In this document: positions 46,613-59,200 of the stretch, in pieces
Layout: the number at the start of each line of letters is the position of its first letter
How positions within the stretch are numbered: the first letter of the stretch is position 1
Assembly (NCBI GenBank): GCA_964030785.1
Contig: OZ034968.1
Location: forward strand, 69,409,399 to 69,473,398
Direction: 5' to 3'
Length of the DNA stretch: 64,000 bases
From: Siderastrea siderea
Lineage: Eukaryota > Cnidaria > Anthozoa > Scleractinia > Rhizangiidae
Notes under the pieces: model-generated
Databases searched by the model: none
Seen by the model: only the letters and a program-made list of their open reading frames with translations
Told to the model about the DNA's origin: nothing
Position numbers and translations under genes: made by a program

Positions 46613-49136
46613 ATGGACAGGACGGCTCTTTTTAAAGCCACTGTGAAAACAATTCGAACGAAAAATAAAGCGCTAGGTGTTAAGGAAGTGTCCAGGGATA
46701 TCTTGAGCTCGAATAGACAGAAAAGTGAGTTTGGGAGTAGAGCAAAGGATGTGGTAAGATCAGCTTATTCATTCTTCCACATTTATCGTATGGTACAGAA
46801 AGGGACAGAAGTGGTCAACAAAGAAAGCTTGATTGATGCTAGTGTATTTTCGTTTAACAGCTGGGGAATATTACGAAGCTCAAAGACTTCCTTCTGGAAC
46901 ATCAGAAAGACTACATTAGTCCATTCAGGTAATTGTAACTCCCTTCTTTATATTAATTTGAGGCTGACAACTCTTGATTTCATGGGACAACACTCCCATT
47001 GAAAGATTCCAAATACTGCTGATCTGGAGTGATTGTAGAGAACCCTGCAACTCACATACATGAGAGATGCAGTTTAACTGACTAGACACCAAACAAAAAC
47101 AGTAGACCTATTGTTATTCAGGGAGAATCAGAAGAAGTTGCAGGGTATGAGTAAGCTGTAAATGCAACATAACACAAATGTTGGAAAGGTTGACTTATTT
47201 TTTTATGGTCATGTTTATTCAGTCATTTAAGTTTAGAGATGTCCAGTATGACAGATGAAGAGCGTGATCAAATAGACACAGATGCAGAAACATACATGAG
47301 AACTTGTTCAGCTGCCATACAGTCTCTTAAAACTGAAGGTATGAACATAAGGCTGTCAATATAAAAGAAGCAAAATTAAAATGACTGTTTAATTTAGGAT
47401 TGGTGAGTTGGGGCTTAAAATTTCTTGTACTGTAATTAGAGCCTGTTTATTCAGAGTTTTAATTAAAGCTTTATTCCTGACAGCATTTCTGCAGAAGAGA
47501 AGTGATCAAGTAATGACACATAGAGATGCTGTCCTGGCAATGCTGGGAGAATATTTGAAAGGTAAGCTACTTACTTCCAAGATGAATAGGAACTTAAAAA
47601 ATGAGCAATATCTCTGAATTCCTCAGTTAATTTTGTTTATCACCTGTTGTTTATGCTTTGGCCAGTTTGAGGTGGAGCAGGGGACTGGGTTGAGTTGCAA
47701 ATTCAGTCTAATTATTGATAAAAATACAGCTCTTCAAATGAAAGGTAATATTAAGTTTAGTAGGTTTGCCATTATACCATCGCTGTCTGTCATTTTATCG
47801 TAATGACATCTTTCATGTGATGATTTTTATTCTTTTGTTCAGGTTGAATTTACTACTTTACTTGACCCAATCCCCTGCTCAGCCTTGAAACTGGCCTGTA
47901 TGGAGAAGAAACCACCCCTTGAAAGTCTGTTGCAATATTCACTTATGGTGCCTCTTCAATTTGGATGAAAGGTGTCTTCATTTATAATAAATATTCTTGT
48001 CTCTTATTCTTTTCAGTGGTTTGCAAATTGTACAGTGAACAGAGAGCAATCCGAGTGAAGAGAGTTGTGGACAAGAAGCGAATGTAAGAAAAGAGATAAA
48101 AAATTTTTTTTAATTTTAAAGGAGAAGTACATACAATCATAGGCTTTGCCAATCTTGTTAGCAGAAACTGGTAATTTGCTGTTTAATCTTTTCTCTCTTG
48201 GAGCCATTAATTCTAGTTTTTGATTCTAAAAGTTCTATGTCCGTTCAAGAGGAAGTGATAAAGCATTTTCTTGTGATGCTCTAAGTTCCTGTGTTCTACC
48301 AAGGTTAAAACCAGCGCAGAGTGCTTTTGGAATTCATGGGCAGAGCCCTCTAATTTTTTGGAGTACCCTGTTTACAAATTTACATAAATGTATGTTGCTT
48401 TTAAAATTTATGACAGTAAATTTTGCAGAATTAAAATAAAATTTATGCTATGCAAATTCAAACCTTTGATTTCCATTGGCCAAACAGTGTTTGCTTCTCA
48501 GTTTCTTCTGTTAAACATTTTGGGAGATATACATGTATAAGATTTACACAATGGCACTCTTTAGGAGTTAAGGGATGATATTTTGGGAATGTTACTCTTC
48601 TTGTAGCTCCAGACTTCAACCTGATCAAAAGAGACTAAAGCAAGAGACTAGCCATTCAGCTAAACAGTTCACACCAGATTTGTCATCATCAACTACTGGG
48701 GATGCTGCTTCCAAAGAAAGTAAACTTGAGAGTCGCCCAGCACTGGACCTGGCACCTCCCATCAGTGAAGATGAAGAACTTTCACCCGAGGAAGTGCAGA
48801 TGGTAGGTTTTGGGCCAAATGGATTCAACCAACCATTCAAAATCGTTCAACATTGTTGAATTTGCCGTGTTTAATTGCAGTTTGTGACCCTGTTGAATGA
48901 TTTTGAATGATGATGAAAGATGTTGAATGGTGTTCAACAAAGTTTGATTGCATCAAACACTTGTAGAACTAAGTCTAGAAATTTTCAGCAGACCATACAC
49001 ATGTTAGTCTACTTATCAGGGACACCGATGATAAATACATGTGTAATGATGATAGTGGTGTTGATGGTGATGGTGATGGTGATGATGATGGTGATGGTGA
49101 TGGTGATGGTGATGATGATGGTGGTGGTGGTGGTGG

Positions 49137-49167
<31 letters not shown>

Positions 49168-52100
49168 ACATTGATGATGATTTTGAAGTTGTTAGGAATG
49201 TCCTACACCTTCGAACTTATGCAGTGGGTGTGTTTATTAGGTACCGCTAAAATTCTGAGGAAACTGCTAAACAGTCAATTAATTTCAGATCTCCAGGGGA
49301 CAAACAGAAGGTGCAGGCTTAGGCCACTGGTTGTGGCTTGATGCCCTGTAGTACTTCCTGCAGAAACAGTGACTAAACAGAGTAATAATAATAATAATAA
49401 TAATGACATTCTTTGATGATGTTGCATCCCTTTGAGTGAGGCTTTATAGACGGTTTTATTATGACAAACTCTGGATAGTTCTTCCAAGAAATGTTCATGT
49501 ACTGATGTTGACGTGTTTGCTCTTGTTATAGTTTGAGATGGAAAACAAAAGGTTGTTTACTGAAATGAACAGTTTGGTGGATGAAGTGAGGTAATTGATT
49601 ATTTAAAGATGCTTTTAGAAGACCACATTGTTTCAGATAATCTTCTTGCAAAGAAATTTGGAAACTTCTACAATTTAATGTAGTGTGAAGGTTTGACCAA
49701 AACTACAAGATCATGGAACATGTCACATTTATGCAAATGTACACAAATGTTTGCAAAGTTAATGTTAATTGCATTTTTTACCCTGTTAAGTTCTTAAGGC
49801 AAGTTGCAATACTGTGTTAATAGAAATATAACCTGTAGTGTTTGATGTATGAATATTTTCTGTTTTGTTGTTGTAGGCAGATTGAGGGAAAAGTAGTAGA
49901 GATTTCTCAGCTGCAGGAGATATTTTCTGAAAAGGTTTTACATCAGGTGGGATTGCTAATAAATCACATTTATTTGAGAAGCACAGTGGAGCCACAATGT
50001 AGCGAACCCTTTATAATGGAGACCCTTGTATAACAAAACATATTCATCAGCCCAGTAATAGTAAAATGTATGGAAAAGGACCCAGATATAATGAACCCCC
50101 ATTTAATTGTCTGAACTCATTTTGTCAGTCCCTTGGTGCTTTGTTATATATATTTTTTGTAATTTGTTTATTTTTATTTTGCACAACATGATACACTAGG
50201 TACTTAGGATACATTACCTGCAGTAACTTAACTTAAAATACGCGTTACAGTGCTTACAATACATTACTTACAGTAACTTACTTACAATACACTTTGTTAT
50301 ATCGTAATTCCACTGTATTAATACTGTTACAATGTAAGTAGCATGGATTTGTCTGTAATGCTTATTGAAAGTGCAAACTCGGCTTGATCTGTGCCTCACA
50401 AAATTTTGGATTTATCCACTGAGTTGATAAGGTAAATTGGCCACCGTAAAGAGATTGAAAGCTGACGTTTCGAGCATTAGCCCTTCGTCAGAACGTTCGT
50501 CCTTAGTTAATAATTAAGCATTGCGTCAGCTTGTGCTTATGCTTATGCTTGTGTCACAGTTTTGACAATGAAACTGGAGGCGACATCAGCACAAGCCAAG
50601 TATGGTTTTCTGCCCGTGTGATGCTTGTCTTATGCTTATGCTTATGTTGCAGTTTTGACAATGAAACTGGAGGCGACATAAGCACAAGCATAAGCACAAG
50701 CCAAGTATGGTATTCTGCCCGTGAAAATTTAACTGTGAAAAGGGCTATTTCTTTGGTTTGGTTTTTCGACAGTCACTCAATCGTAAATCGCTCAATACTG
50801 AGTTGAAATGTAAAAATACCACTTTTCTTTTTAGAAAACGTTTTTTCTCTCTCGTGTCACAGTCCACCCAGATTGAGGGAATATACGAAACAGCAGTGAG
50901 GACGACAGGAAATGTCAAAGGAGGAAATGAAAAGATCAGAGAGGTGAGAGGAACGTGGCGCGAATTTGGATGACGTTCAGACCATAAAACTTAACGTAGT
51001 GTTCTACGCCTCTAAGTTTCATACCGGTATTTGAATGGTTATAAAACTATGACCGTACAACATAGTGATTGTACAGCACTACAACTGTACAACACCACGA
51101 CCGTACTACACTATGACTGTACAAAACTACGACTGTACAACACCACGGCCATACAACACTACAACTGTACCACTTTTCGACCATACACTAGTATAACACT
51201 CTACGACCGCACAATAGTACAACATCACGACCGTGCCCATTCAAAACAGTACGACCATGCAACACTTCGACTGTACAACACCACGACCGTACAACCCTAC
51301 CACCGTACAACCCTACGACCGGCCGTGACAACGCTATGACCATAGATAAATCTATGGTACTTGGATTGTTGATCGAACGTGAACATTATACATGAAAAAA
51401 TAAAAATAACGTTGAACACATTAGCGATGGAATTGGAAGTGTAATGAGCCTTATGCGTTCTAAATGAAATCAAACATCGGAGATGTAAGCGGAGTCGTAA
51501 GCTCGAAGAAATTGGAATCTTTTCTTCCAATTGCACTTCAGTTTCCATCGCTTGCGATCCAGTGAAAACAAGGTGAACGGAAACGCAGGCACAAACAGAG
51601 AGGAAAGGCTAGTTGAAATGCTCATCACAAGGCGCAAATTCATTGTTTTCTTTGGCAGAAAACATGACGGCGTCCATGAGGGTTTCATAAGATCAAAACT
51701 TGCCAAAGTTTGGTTTGTGTGCTACAAAATCATATCAATCGCCCAACACTTTGTCGTTCTTTTGTTAAGTAGTTTATTGTATTCTTCACTTTCTACGACG
51801 ATCAAAAACTGGAAGCAGCGGTAAATATCGTTTTCGTATCCGAACACCTAACATGAAAACGAGTCTTGCGTCTGCTTTCGTGTCAGGAACTTACTCAAGA
51901 TTCCGCTTCTGTCGTATTTGTGAACAAGAAAGCCGAATGGGCATTTTAACCGGCCTTTCTGACCCTCCCCACCCCTAGGTTTCACAAATGTTAGCGCGAT
52001 CCTGTGTTTATACGAACCGGCGTGACGAAAAGAAGATTGTGTGAAACAATATTCTGACTATAGCGTTACTGGATGACGTAATGTTTAAACTCTGATGACT

Positions 52101-53250
52101 CAGGTTATCTTTCTTATCGCTTTTATTTCTGCTAAAAAACGCAAATTCACTCAAACGTTGAATGTTGGTATAAATTTGCCCACAGCTGAGGATGCTTACA
52201 AAGGGATGACGAAATATTTACTGCTGTGCCTCAGTAGACCGTGAATATAAACAGTGAACATAGCAGTAGAATCAAAATATAACGCTTGATAAACACGAGC
52301 TCGGGCAGATCGTCAGAGTCTGGGGCCCGTTAAGGCATATCTCATGACGTGATGTTTAAATCCGGTTTATGCAATTAAAATCAACCTCTCGCGTCAAGTA
52401 AACACTCATCTCTCTCCCTTCTCAAGAACTGTGATGTATCGATGGTGCAATCCACTAATTGCATCATCATACTAGTGCCAATGCCTTCTCTTCCTAAGCC
52501 ACCGTTCCCTACTGTGCTAATAAGCTGCAAACGCAGCTGTCGTTTCTCTCCTCTGCGAAATACAGGTTACCCAATGTGAAAACTTGCAAGCCACTTCGGA
52601 AACCGTCCCCCCATAAAACGTTAAGGGAAACTGCCTGTCACGCGGCACAATATTACACCGCTGCTATACAAAACGCAACTTTCAAAGCAAATCACATTCA
52701 CAGAAGCGTGATATGCTCCTCACATTCACAAATCCTTCCACTCCCACATTTTTACATCCCTCAAAATGTCAATCCCCATAACAAAACTCCTGCACTTAAA
52801 AAGAATTTTACCATAACCACCAACTAGATCAGATAACACAGCCAATTTCGCATTCAATCCTATTAGCTGCTTTACTTAGTTGCGCATACGTTATACAAGA
52901 CAAATAGTGAAACCCCATACTTAATACTGTAAATGAAAAGACAAGAACACACGAAGGTAACATTCAGCAGACTAATATGCGCATGCGTCTTATATAAGAT
53001 AGTACCGCTCTTGAGTACCCGTACCACAAGCTTTACAGCACTTTGTTCGTATGTTAAGCCAACTGACGCAGAAAAATAAACCGTGTCCATTACAAGCGTG
53101 TCCGTAACAAGCCCTTAATGAGTTGACTCCATATACTGTAATTTGTTTCATCTGCAGGCTATAAAGAACAATGCTAGCTTCAGGGTATGGATTCTGTTCT
53201 TTCTGGTGATGTGTTCATTGTCTCTGCTATTTCTCGACTGGTACAGCTGA
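46613..53250 (+). CDS. STX18: Syntaxin-18 (ER Qa-SNARE)
   Basis: Ten exons: 46613-46753, 46861-46928, 47223-47338, 47484-47561, 48017-48083, 48607-48802, 49532-49590, 49877-49946, 50863-50943 and 53158-53250. They join to 969 bp, 322 aa plus TGA, all GT-AG and in phase. The N-terminal Syntaxin-18 domain opens [20 protein letters not shown]. Further matches to the family are [20 protein letters not shown] and [16 protein letters not shown]. An acidic linker ([12 protein letters not shown]) follows, then the SNARE motif at about residues 236-292 ([20 protein letters not shown]) with the central Gln in VLHQ. A C-terminal anchor ([20 protein letters not shown]) ends DWYS. It acts in Golgi-to-ER retrograde fusion with Sec22, Use1 and BNIP1. 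Divergent from TM2D2 and convergent with the VPS9-like gene. Possible AATAAA at 53363. Confidence 0.95.
49039..49170. repeat. (GATGGT)n/(GAT)n microsatellite in STX18 intron 6
   Basis: About 130 bp of GAT and GGT triplets. Both frames read as poly-acidic or poly-Met/Val peptides; not coding. Confidence 0.95.
50525..50745. repeat. Duplicated block with 'gcttatgcttatg' runs and a MITE end, STX18 intron 8
   Basis: Two direct copies of 'cagttttgacaatgaaactggaggcgaca' to 'ccaagtatggt.ttctgcccgtg' (about 50555-50617 and 50650-50722), each preceded by TGCTTATGCTTATG and with the complementary 'cataagcacaag' inside. At 50728-50746 stands AACTGTGAAAAGGGCTATT, the terminus of the MITE family found at 13295-13455. 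Confidence 0.7.
51035..51335. repeat. Minisatellite 'acnacgaccgtacaacac' in STX18 intron 9
   Basis: About 17 units of 16-20 bp (CTACGACTGTACAACACCAC and variants). It keeps one long frame on plus (YNTTTVQHYDCT-like), but it lies inside an intron and has no exon signals. Confidence 0.9.
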
Positions 53251-53726
53251 TTGAAAAAGACGTGAATTTGAAGCCACAAAAAAGACTGAACTGAAAAGAA
53301 TTTAAAGTCAGAGTTTAATAATTCAGGGTTTGCGTTTACGCACACATCATGCGGATACACGTAATAAACTTCTAATGTTGCGTCCTTGGGACACAAGGAA
53401 TTACTTGTCCCTCGAAAAGATGACAATAAAGCAAGCAAAAGAAATAAACTGAGCAGAGGAAATAACATTTTCAGTTGCTAGTAAATCTAACGGGCAATTA
53501 CAGGGACGAAGAGAACCTCACAACCTGAAACAGTTCTCCGTTGAAGATTGGCGTCGATGAAACCCAGAATATGGAACATTCTAGATCGTGAAAAAAAAAG
53601 GACAAAAAATAACATTTCAAAAAAATCCGATCGTGAACAAAAATAATAAAAAAAGACAAATAAATATAAAAGCGTCAATGACTGAATGAATCGCTGAATT
53701 AACGAATAGATTAACAATAGGTATAT
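53251..53726. other. 3' flank of STX18
   Basis: AATAAA-type hexamers at about 53363 and 53440. No gene recognised. Confidence 0.5.
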
Positions 53727-53889
53727 GTAATCGCATGAGGCCGAGTAGAATTAAGGATAAATTTTCACGCGTATTTTCAAAGTTTTCGCAAAATTGCCCG
53801 AGTCGCGTAGCGACGAGGGCAATTTGTGAAAACTTTGAAAATACAAGTGAAAATTTATCCTTAATTCTACGAGGACTCAATGCGATTAC
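53727..53889. mobile_element. 163-bp hairpin MITE
   Basis: Left GTAATCGCATGAGGCCGAGT, right ACTCAATGCGATTAC. The inner arms (GGATAAATTTTCAC..GTATTTTCAAAG and complement) pair over almost the full length around TCGCGTAGCGACGA. Confidence 0.8.
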
Positions 53890-54915
53890 TTGTTTATAAC
53901 ATAGAGGGCAAAATTTTCTGAAAACTTTCTATGCACATCAAAACACAATCCGCAGCCGGCCCTCAGAATAAACAATTCTCCACACAAGCAGTTTATTAAA
54001 CTGCTACTCAGCGTCCAGAACAAAAAGAAAACTGTCTTTTATGCATATGTTCAGCTTTTGAGATAATTACAGTTCTAGTTCATTGACAAACTCACACTCA
54101 AAACTCAAACTAAGTAAGACTTAATTTATTTACCTGAGTTGCGAAGCGCCCTCTCGCTCGCTGAATTAACCAAGGTTTTCGGTAGTTTTAAAACAAATAA
54201 CCATTTGCTGTTTCTCGTAAAACATTCAGGTTCACCTTCTGGAATTTCTCTTCGAGCTATCACCTGATTTCTAACCATTTTTGCCAACCAACTCGGTTAG
54301 ATTTAAACTCTGAAACGATATTCTTGTGTTGAACAACTCAAAATCCAATGCAAAATCTGCTTTTCGTTTCAAGACGCTTACAAAATGCAAATGGCGCGCT
54401 CTTGCGCTCAGCCAATCAAATGCGAGTATTTTTTGCGCTTGGCCAATCAGGAGTCAGTAATTTTGCCCTCGTTGGAAAGAAAATTAAGAAAAAATGCCCT
54501 CTGTCTCAACCAATCAGCAATCAGTAATTTTGCCCTCTATGTTATAATACTGAATAAAATAGCGTCCCGAGATGTTCCATGTTCGGGTATTACGGGCGTC
54601 CGCTGAAGAGTCACACAATGACAAACAAGTTGAGCTCAAGAATTTATTCATTAAAAAAATATTATCTATTAAGACCAAAAAATTAGTTGGTATTACGCTT
54701 CTGAAAAATACTTCTATATACAATGAAATCCAAATGAACGCTTATGCTTTTAAAATGATCGAGTGACAGGTAAAAAATCGAAAACTGGATTCTTCTGCGT
54801 TGCTACCTTTTTAAAATGCAGGTATTAACTAAACCCATTAATTAGAAAAACTACACTATTGGCAAATATGCCGTTTGTAGGATAACGGGTATGGTATGCA
54901 CTAAGACCACTATTT
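53890..54915. other. Intergenic, no gene seen
   Basis: Repeated 'ccaatca..agtaattttgccctc' motifs (54415-54545) resemble the ends of the hairpin element above, and 'acatagagggcaaaattttctgaaaac' (53900) is partly complementary to 54530. This may be one larger element (about 53900-54550) of the same kind. Confidence 0.4.
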
Positions 54916-55327
54916 AAGGCTGGTTTTCCGCCCCGCACTCGCGACGGAGTCAGAGTTCGGAGTCAGAAGTGCAGAGCTTTTTGAACTAGTGAAAACAACG
55001 TTCCGATTCCGTTTGCGAATCGGTCGCTTACGATCTACTGAAAACTAGGTTGTCGGAGTCGGAAGCAGAAACGGAAGAACTAAACCAATCACAAAGCGTG
55101 GGAACGAGCATTGTGACTGATTTATCCTTCGCTTCTGCTTCTGCTGGTTTTCACTAGATCGTAAGCGACGGAAACGTAAGCGGAGTCGGACGAAAATGGA
55201 AACGTTCTGATTCTTCCGACTCCGTCGAGTTTTAGCTTGTGACTCCGCTTACGACTCCGATTTTTGATTTTCACTAGGTCATAAGCACTCTACGACTCTG
55301 ACTCCGTCACTGGTGAAAACCAGCCTT
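54916..55327. mobile_element. 412-bp MITE rich in 'gactccg' motifs
   Basis: Begins AAGGCTGGTTTTC and ends GAAAACCAGCCTT. The interior is made of 'gacggagtcagag', 'ggagtcggaagc' and 'gactccgcttacgactccg' blocks in both orientations. Non-coding. Confidence 0.75.
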
Positions 55328-55561
55328 TACATTAGACATTTTAATTACAAAGCTATGGTAATCTCGAGCAAGATTCTCCTGCAAAGGTACACGAGTTTGT
55401 TTTAGTACTTTTTCATGTACATTGCAAAATTAATTATTAGAACATCTTTTAGAAAAATACAGAATTTCCCTTTCTACCTGCCTACGATTAACTCTGGCTA
55501 CAATAACTACAGGATTTTGATGGGTGCTGTATTCACATTTGCCAAACAATGTGCTTGATTG

Positions 55562-55594
<33 letters not shown>

Positions 55595-56283
55595 CAGAAC
55601 TAATTCCCCAAGAAAACTATTGTTTTTGTACACGAGTATATTGGAAAGTTGACCACCTTAGAGGTGTCTTCTAAAAGAATGCGAAGTGCTCTTTGTACAT
55701 TAAATCAAAGACCATAAACAGTCCCTTTTCTCCATTTAAGAAAACCATCTTGGTAGTGGGGGCGGGGGGGACAGGGGGGTTTAAACCTCCCGCTTCCCGT
55801 ACCCTTTAATCCCGGTTCCCGCCCTGTATTTGTTGCGTAATTTTTCCCTTTTTCTCCCGCTTCCCGCCACCTTGGGAATCCCGCTTCTACCGCCTCCCGT
55901 ACCCTATCGCCCTCTTTTTTCCCGGTCTCCCTCCCCCGTGTCCCCGTCCGCGAGGTAGTAGTTCAACTCAGTCCTAACCACCACTTGGACCTAACATGGC
56001 ACTTGAAACCTGTGTGAAAATCCTTGGCCAGGTTATGTCAATAATTAGCTGGTCAAAATTTTTACCATTCATGGTTGTTTTTTTTGCTTGCAAGAAGTGC
56101 TTGCAAACTAGCCCCACGATAACAAAATAATTTTTCAGGCACTTGTAAATGCACATCTACTGTAACAAAGGCATTTACATGTGGTACATTTCTTTATGCT
56201 CTATTCCTTTTACTTGATGATTTCTAAGGAGAAAAGGGACTGCTTGCTTGCAGACTATTTATAATTACCACAACTTCGAATTC
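55328..56283. other. Convergent intergenic region
   Basis: (AAT)n at 55563-55590. A C-rich 'tcccgcttcccg' minisatellite lies at about 55785-55940. It includes the 3' flank of the VPS9-like gene. No gene recognised. Confidence 0.5.
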
Positions 56284-59200
56284 TTAGAATTCTTGGCAAA
56301 GCTCATGCAAAATTCGTTGTGCCATTTGAAACTCAACAAGGGCCCACCCATGGCAGCCAGATGTCAGGAAAGGTGCCATGAGGTCCTCCGTGAACTTCAG
56401 CTGGGGCCACATGGAGGCTACCTCCCAAGGGTCCATTTGGAGCATCATCAGTACAAGCAGAGGCAAGAGATCCTCGGCATTCACAGCAGCTGAAAACGTA
56501 TCTTTTCCGCTGCGCATCCGCAACTCTTGCACAGCGTTAGTGATTTTACGTAGAGAAGATGTCAAGCATTTTAACTTGGCTAGTGGGCTTGTTACCTTGA
56601 AAATGTCCCTCATGTTTTGCAGTGCAGGACCAAAGTGGTCCTCAAAGGTTTCTCCACCAACCCTGTCTCCATTCTGTAGTTTTGGCTTTTTGTCAAGCTC
56701 ACTTTGGCTTTTAGAAAGTGTTCTTCTTAAGGGAGCTTTTCGAGTGCCACTTTCGGCCTCTTGTTCCTGCGATTCGCTGGTTGACTCCCAGAGATTTATG
56801 ATCTCGCCCATCGTTAATGGCATTCCTCTTGCCGGTGCGCTGGAGCTAAGCAATGTCTCAGGTGCAGCCATTGTCCTCACAGATTGGCCTGGATCAGGTT
56901 GGTCACATGTTTGTTCATTGTCTTGTGCAGTTATGGTTTTGGAGCGATCTCGAATTGCACCAATGCACAAGCTTCGGAATGAATCCACATTGTGAGCAAG
57001 TTCTTGTGCTTCTTCACCGAACTCATCCAACTCATCAAGCATGTCATAAGAACCACTAAGGTCACCATCTACAAGGTCTAGGGTGCCATTCATGTATGCT
57101 TGTGAAAATGGTCGAAGATGTTCTAGGTTAACAGAAGTATGGTAGGATCTTTGTTCAAACAGCTCCAGCCACCACTCGTCCTTCATCTGCAAATTCAACA
57201 ACTTTATCGGTAGTCTTCTAAGCCTTTGAACATCTCGTTCTAAGTTGTCAACGTGCTCGTGATGAGCAAGTTCATAGACGCAAGCTAAAAAGCTGTGTTC
57301 TTTGTCATAAAAACATTGCTCATAACATAGCCTAAGTTTGTTCTTGAACTGCATATCCTTGTTGTTGAAGAACTCAGAGAGAAATTCTGTTGCAGTGTCC
57401 AGCTGCTTGAAGATCTCATCCCTTAACAACTTTAGCTTCTCCCTATGGTTCTCAACCACAAAATCCTCCAGGCCATAAGCATCGTAACTGCCAGCACTTG
57501 GACATGATTTCCCAAAGGGTGTACAGACAGGGGTGAAGTCTGAGGGAGAGCCGTCCTTGCCGATGCTGATGAGCTCCTGGCAGAAGGTGTGAATTGATCT
57601 GCAAAATTGTTTGAAGTGATTTCCTACTGGGTGCTCCTCATTGGCAACCAGTGTCGCAACTCTCTCACCTAACTTCTGCCATTCCGGCTTCCATACTCCT
57701 TGTAGAACTAACAAATGAACACGCAGATTAAATTAGGTAAGCGTGAGAGGCAATAGGGGTTTTTATAAGACAAAATTTCAATTGCAAGACGGCTAGGTAG
57801 CATGCGACCATGCCAAGATAACACACTTCTTTTTATTAACTTTGTTATTACTTTTCATTAACATGGGTTCGACTCCTATTCAAGCCTGAATTTTTTCAGG
57901 TTTCTTCTTTTCAACTGCTTAAGTTGAAACACCTTCACTGCGATGATCTTCATATAATTCTATCTTTATTCGCAGTTCAAATATATGATTATTTCATGTT
58001 TAACTTTGTAACTTTCACTTTGCATTCACGTGCATGTAGCCGAAGCGCACCACGTGTAGCCTTTTCTCCTTCTGTTTTCACATTAGATTGTTGAGCCTAC
58101 AAGACTAATGACGTAATTTTAATGAGCACGAACGCTCTTGCTTTACTAAAAAAAATAAGTAAAAACGACAGTGAAAAGAGAAATGTATACTCAAGTCTGA
58201 AGTGAGTTTTCAGAAGTCTAAATTTTGTGAACCCATTGCTTGCAAAAGATTTACATATTCAAGTCTATGTGCTTCTGATCCCAAACTTTAGAAACTGTTG
58301 CTATCATGATGCGTCTTACTCTTTTTGTAAACTTTATTAAGAAATAAGTGCAAGCAGTTTCTCTCATAAGAGGTATCTTTACCATCTGTTGCACGTGATC
58401 CTAAAGCATTTGCATCGTTAGCATCTGTGAAGCCTTTTTCAACGAGTTCTTTAATGGCAGAGTCTAACATTTCTCTCACACTCAGTGCACAGTTCTGTAA
58501 CACAAGTCAATAAAATTGGTATTTGATCAGTTTCCCTTGAATATTACATTAAGAAAATAATGTAACTTTAATTAGGAAAACAATCATAAGCTTATTAGCA
58601 CTGCACATCCTTAGTCCCACCCCCCCTCTCCGTTCATCCCCTGCAAAGTAATCCAATGACTAACAAATACTTCAATTTAAAACAAATGATTAAATTCTAG
58701 GAAATTGAGCCTTCAGATGCCCAATGTGCAACACAAACACAACGCCTGTATGCAAACACTGGATAAATTTTGAGCAGTCGATATTTAACCAAGCCACCTA
58801 GGCCAGTGTCTTCGTTCCTGGTAAGCACCACTCCTTATTCATCTGGTTTTCACTCAGCCAACACAACACCCACCGTAGTTTTAGTTTTTGCCAGATATCT
58901 GGTTTTAGTACTCGCCCTAAACTTCCAGTTTTCCCTTAGATGTACTCAATGTCATACCACACGTGTTTTAAAAGACATGCAACTTCAATTGATCTTATGC
59001 TATTAGGTAGCACATTCCAAGTCTTGGGCAGTAATGCCCAATGAGCTTTCTTGTTCGGGAGGTGACTCATTTATGCACCTCTTACATCAACTGTAAACTA
59101 CTACACAATGCACAGGATATTTACTTTACAGTAATTAAAAAGAACAACGTAGTTCACAGAATCAAAAACAGAATGATGTTTTAAGTGGTAAGGGGTTGCC

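Noticed and set aside
49039..49341. Acidic low-complexity frame (DGDGDD repeats)
   Set aside because: It is the GAT/GGT microsatellite inside STX18 intron 6. Correct splicing of exons 6 and 7 skips it.
56378..56995. 205-residue plus-strand frame opposite the VPS9-like last exon
   Set aside because: It lies antisense to a well-supported coding exon with good codon structure. It has no domain of its own.
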